Below are positions 63,366 to 64,000 of a stretch of 64,000 nt of DNA, one piece after another. The stretch's first letter is position 1. Every line of letters begins with the position of its first letter. This DNA is from Polyangiaceae bacterium (lineage in GTDB: Bacteria > Myxococcota_A > Polyangia > Polyangiales > Polyangiaceae). Where the stretch lies: the NCBI GenBank assembly GCA_016715885.1, contig JADJXL010000018.1:620001-684000 (forward strand), given 5' to 3'. The notes beneath the pieces were generated by a model. The model saw only the letters and a list, made by a program, of their open reading frames with translations. It did not search any database and was not told where the DNA came from. Made by a program: the position numbers and the translations under genes.

Positions 63366-63839
63366 ATGCGATTCGCGTGGTCATCGCTTTTCGTTTCAAT
63401 TCTGACGCTCGCGTCCGTTTTCTCGTCTGCGGGATGCAAACGTCGCTACGAAGTGGGCGACAAAGTGCTCGTGGAATGGGAGAAAAACGTCTACCCCGCG
63501 GTCATCCTGGAAACGAACGGCCCGACGAAAATCAAGGTGCACTACGAGGGCTACGATCCGATCTGGGACGAGACCGTGCCGCGCGATCGGATCAAGGGGT
63601 TCAACGAAGGGAATGCGCCTCCTCCCGAACCTCCGCCGAAGGTTCGCGCCAAGGCGCTCCAGGCCGCGCAAACCAACGTGTACAAGATCGGTGACAAGGT
63701 CCGCGTCGAGTGGCACGGGACGATGTATCCCGCGGTGATCGTGGGCATCGTCGGTCAAGAAAGATACCGCATCCACTTCGAAGGCTACGGCAACGAGTGG
63801 GACGACACCGTGGGGCTGAATCGCATTCAGCAGCGGTGA
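63366..63839 (+). CDS. Lipoprotein with two Tudor/chromo-like barrels
   Basis: 157 residues. Signal peptide with lipobox FSSAGC|KRRY, then two copies of a small beta-barrel: YEVGDKVLVEWEKNVYPAVI with YEGYDPIWDETVPRDRI, and YKIGDKVRVEWHGTMYPAVI with FEGYGNEWDDTVGLNRI. The pattern V-x-W-x-G-x-x-YPA-x-I...H-Y-x-GY-x-x-x-WD-x-x-V is that of Tudor-knot/chromo-barrel domains best known from eukaryotic chromatin proteins. Here the protein is exported, so the ligand cannot be histones; peptide or glycan binding is possible. ATG 63366 is used. Confidence 0.75.
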   Translation: MRFAWSSLFVSILTLASVFSSAGCKRRYEVGDKVLVEWEKNVYPAVILETNGPTKIKVHYEGYDPIWDETVPRDRIKGFNEGNAPPPEPPPKVRAKALQAAQTNVYKIGDKVRVEWHGTMYPAVIVGIVGQERYRIHFEGYGNEWDDTVGLNRIQQR

Positions 63840-64000
63840 TTTCACTCGAAAGCGCTCGGTTGCCCGCACGTGTCGGCGCCGTGTCAGCGAACGACACTTT
63901 TACTTTTCTCCTGGCACGAGCGGCTGGCACCGATTATACGCCGCGGCGTTTTGTGTCGAACGCCGCGATCGCCGGTTGGCGATTCTGGAGCGGCAGGAGT

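Overview
The window reads as chromosomal DNA of a GC-rich deltaproteobacterium, most likely a myxobacterium of the Polyangiales (Sorangium/Polyangium-like). This is inferred from style, since no rRNA or tRNA gene is present. The clues are many lipoproteins with Gly/Ser/Ala-rich linkers after the lipobox, an OmpA protein with thrombospondin-type-3 repeats, von Willebrand A (VWA) lipoproteins, a Hanks-type kinase with a periplasmic sensor, orphan histidine kinases and frequent ATGA/TGATG gene overlaps.

Layout. 1-4 kb: end of a Tol-type envelope operon (ExbD/TolR tail, TolA/TonB-like protein, TolB) running into a DUF455 ferritin-like protein and an ATP-grasp protein. 4.0-4.2 kb: a small element bounded by two inverted hairpins. 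4.2-9.4 kb: a lasso-peptide gene cluster (divergent methyltransferase; RRE-cyclase fusion; precursor; HPr-kinase-like lasso kinase; B2 protease; second stand-alone RRE). 9.4-22.4 kb: a mostly core region with a thioredoxin-fold protein, tandem DUF309, uvrB, a radical SAM-DUF2344 fusion, two histidine kinases, a CoxE-like VWA protein and a ParA-roadblock pair. 22.6-28.4 kb: an accessory stretch with a Tse2-like toxin and TPR partner, a 43-bp minisatellite, small secreted proteins, an interrupted lipoprotein gene and a three-gene overlapping cassette that resembles toxin plus immunity. 28.4-34.1 kb: etfAB and divergent nadB, then CPBP-protease and patatin genes.

34.9-41.2 kb: a minus-strand operon of a TPR/YbjN-like protein, a ParA-like (KGGVGR-type) ATPase-TPR protein and a SLOG-nucleosidase fusion, which I read as a candidate conflict/defence system. 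Between 31.95 and 41.06 kb I can trace about 14 single-base indels in six genes. Each breaks the frame while coding sequence continues in another frame, so this is either an assembly-quality problem or a decaying block. 41.5-57.3 kb: envelope and secreted functions (Cys-rich beta-propeller lipoprotein, S37 and M1 peptidases, two VWA proteins, Rieske oxygenase, OmpA/TSP3, collagen-like lipoprotein, pentaheme cytochrome c). 57.6-63.8 kb: an Rpn/PD-(D/E)XK-like protein with 9-residue repeats and its partial tandem copies, a Ser/Thr kinase, phosphoenolpyruvate synthase and a lipoprotein with two Tudor/chromo-like barrels.

The strongest biological candidates are the lasso cluster, which has two RREs and an atypical leader, and the ATPase-TPR/SLOG-nucleosidase operon.
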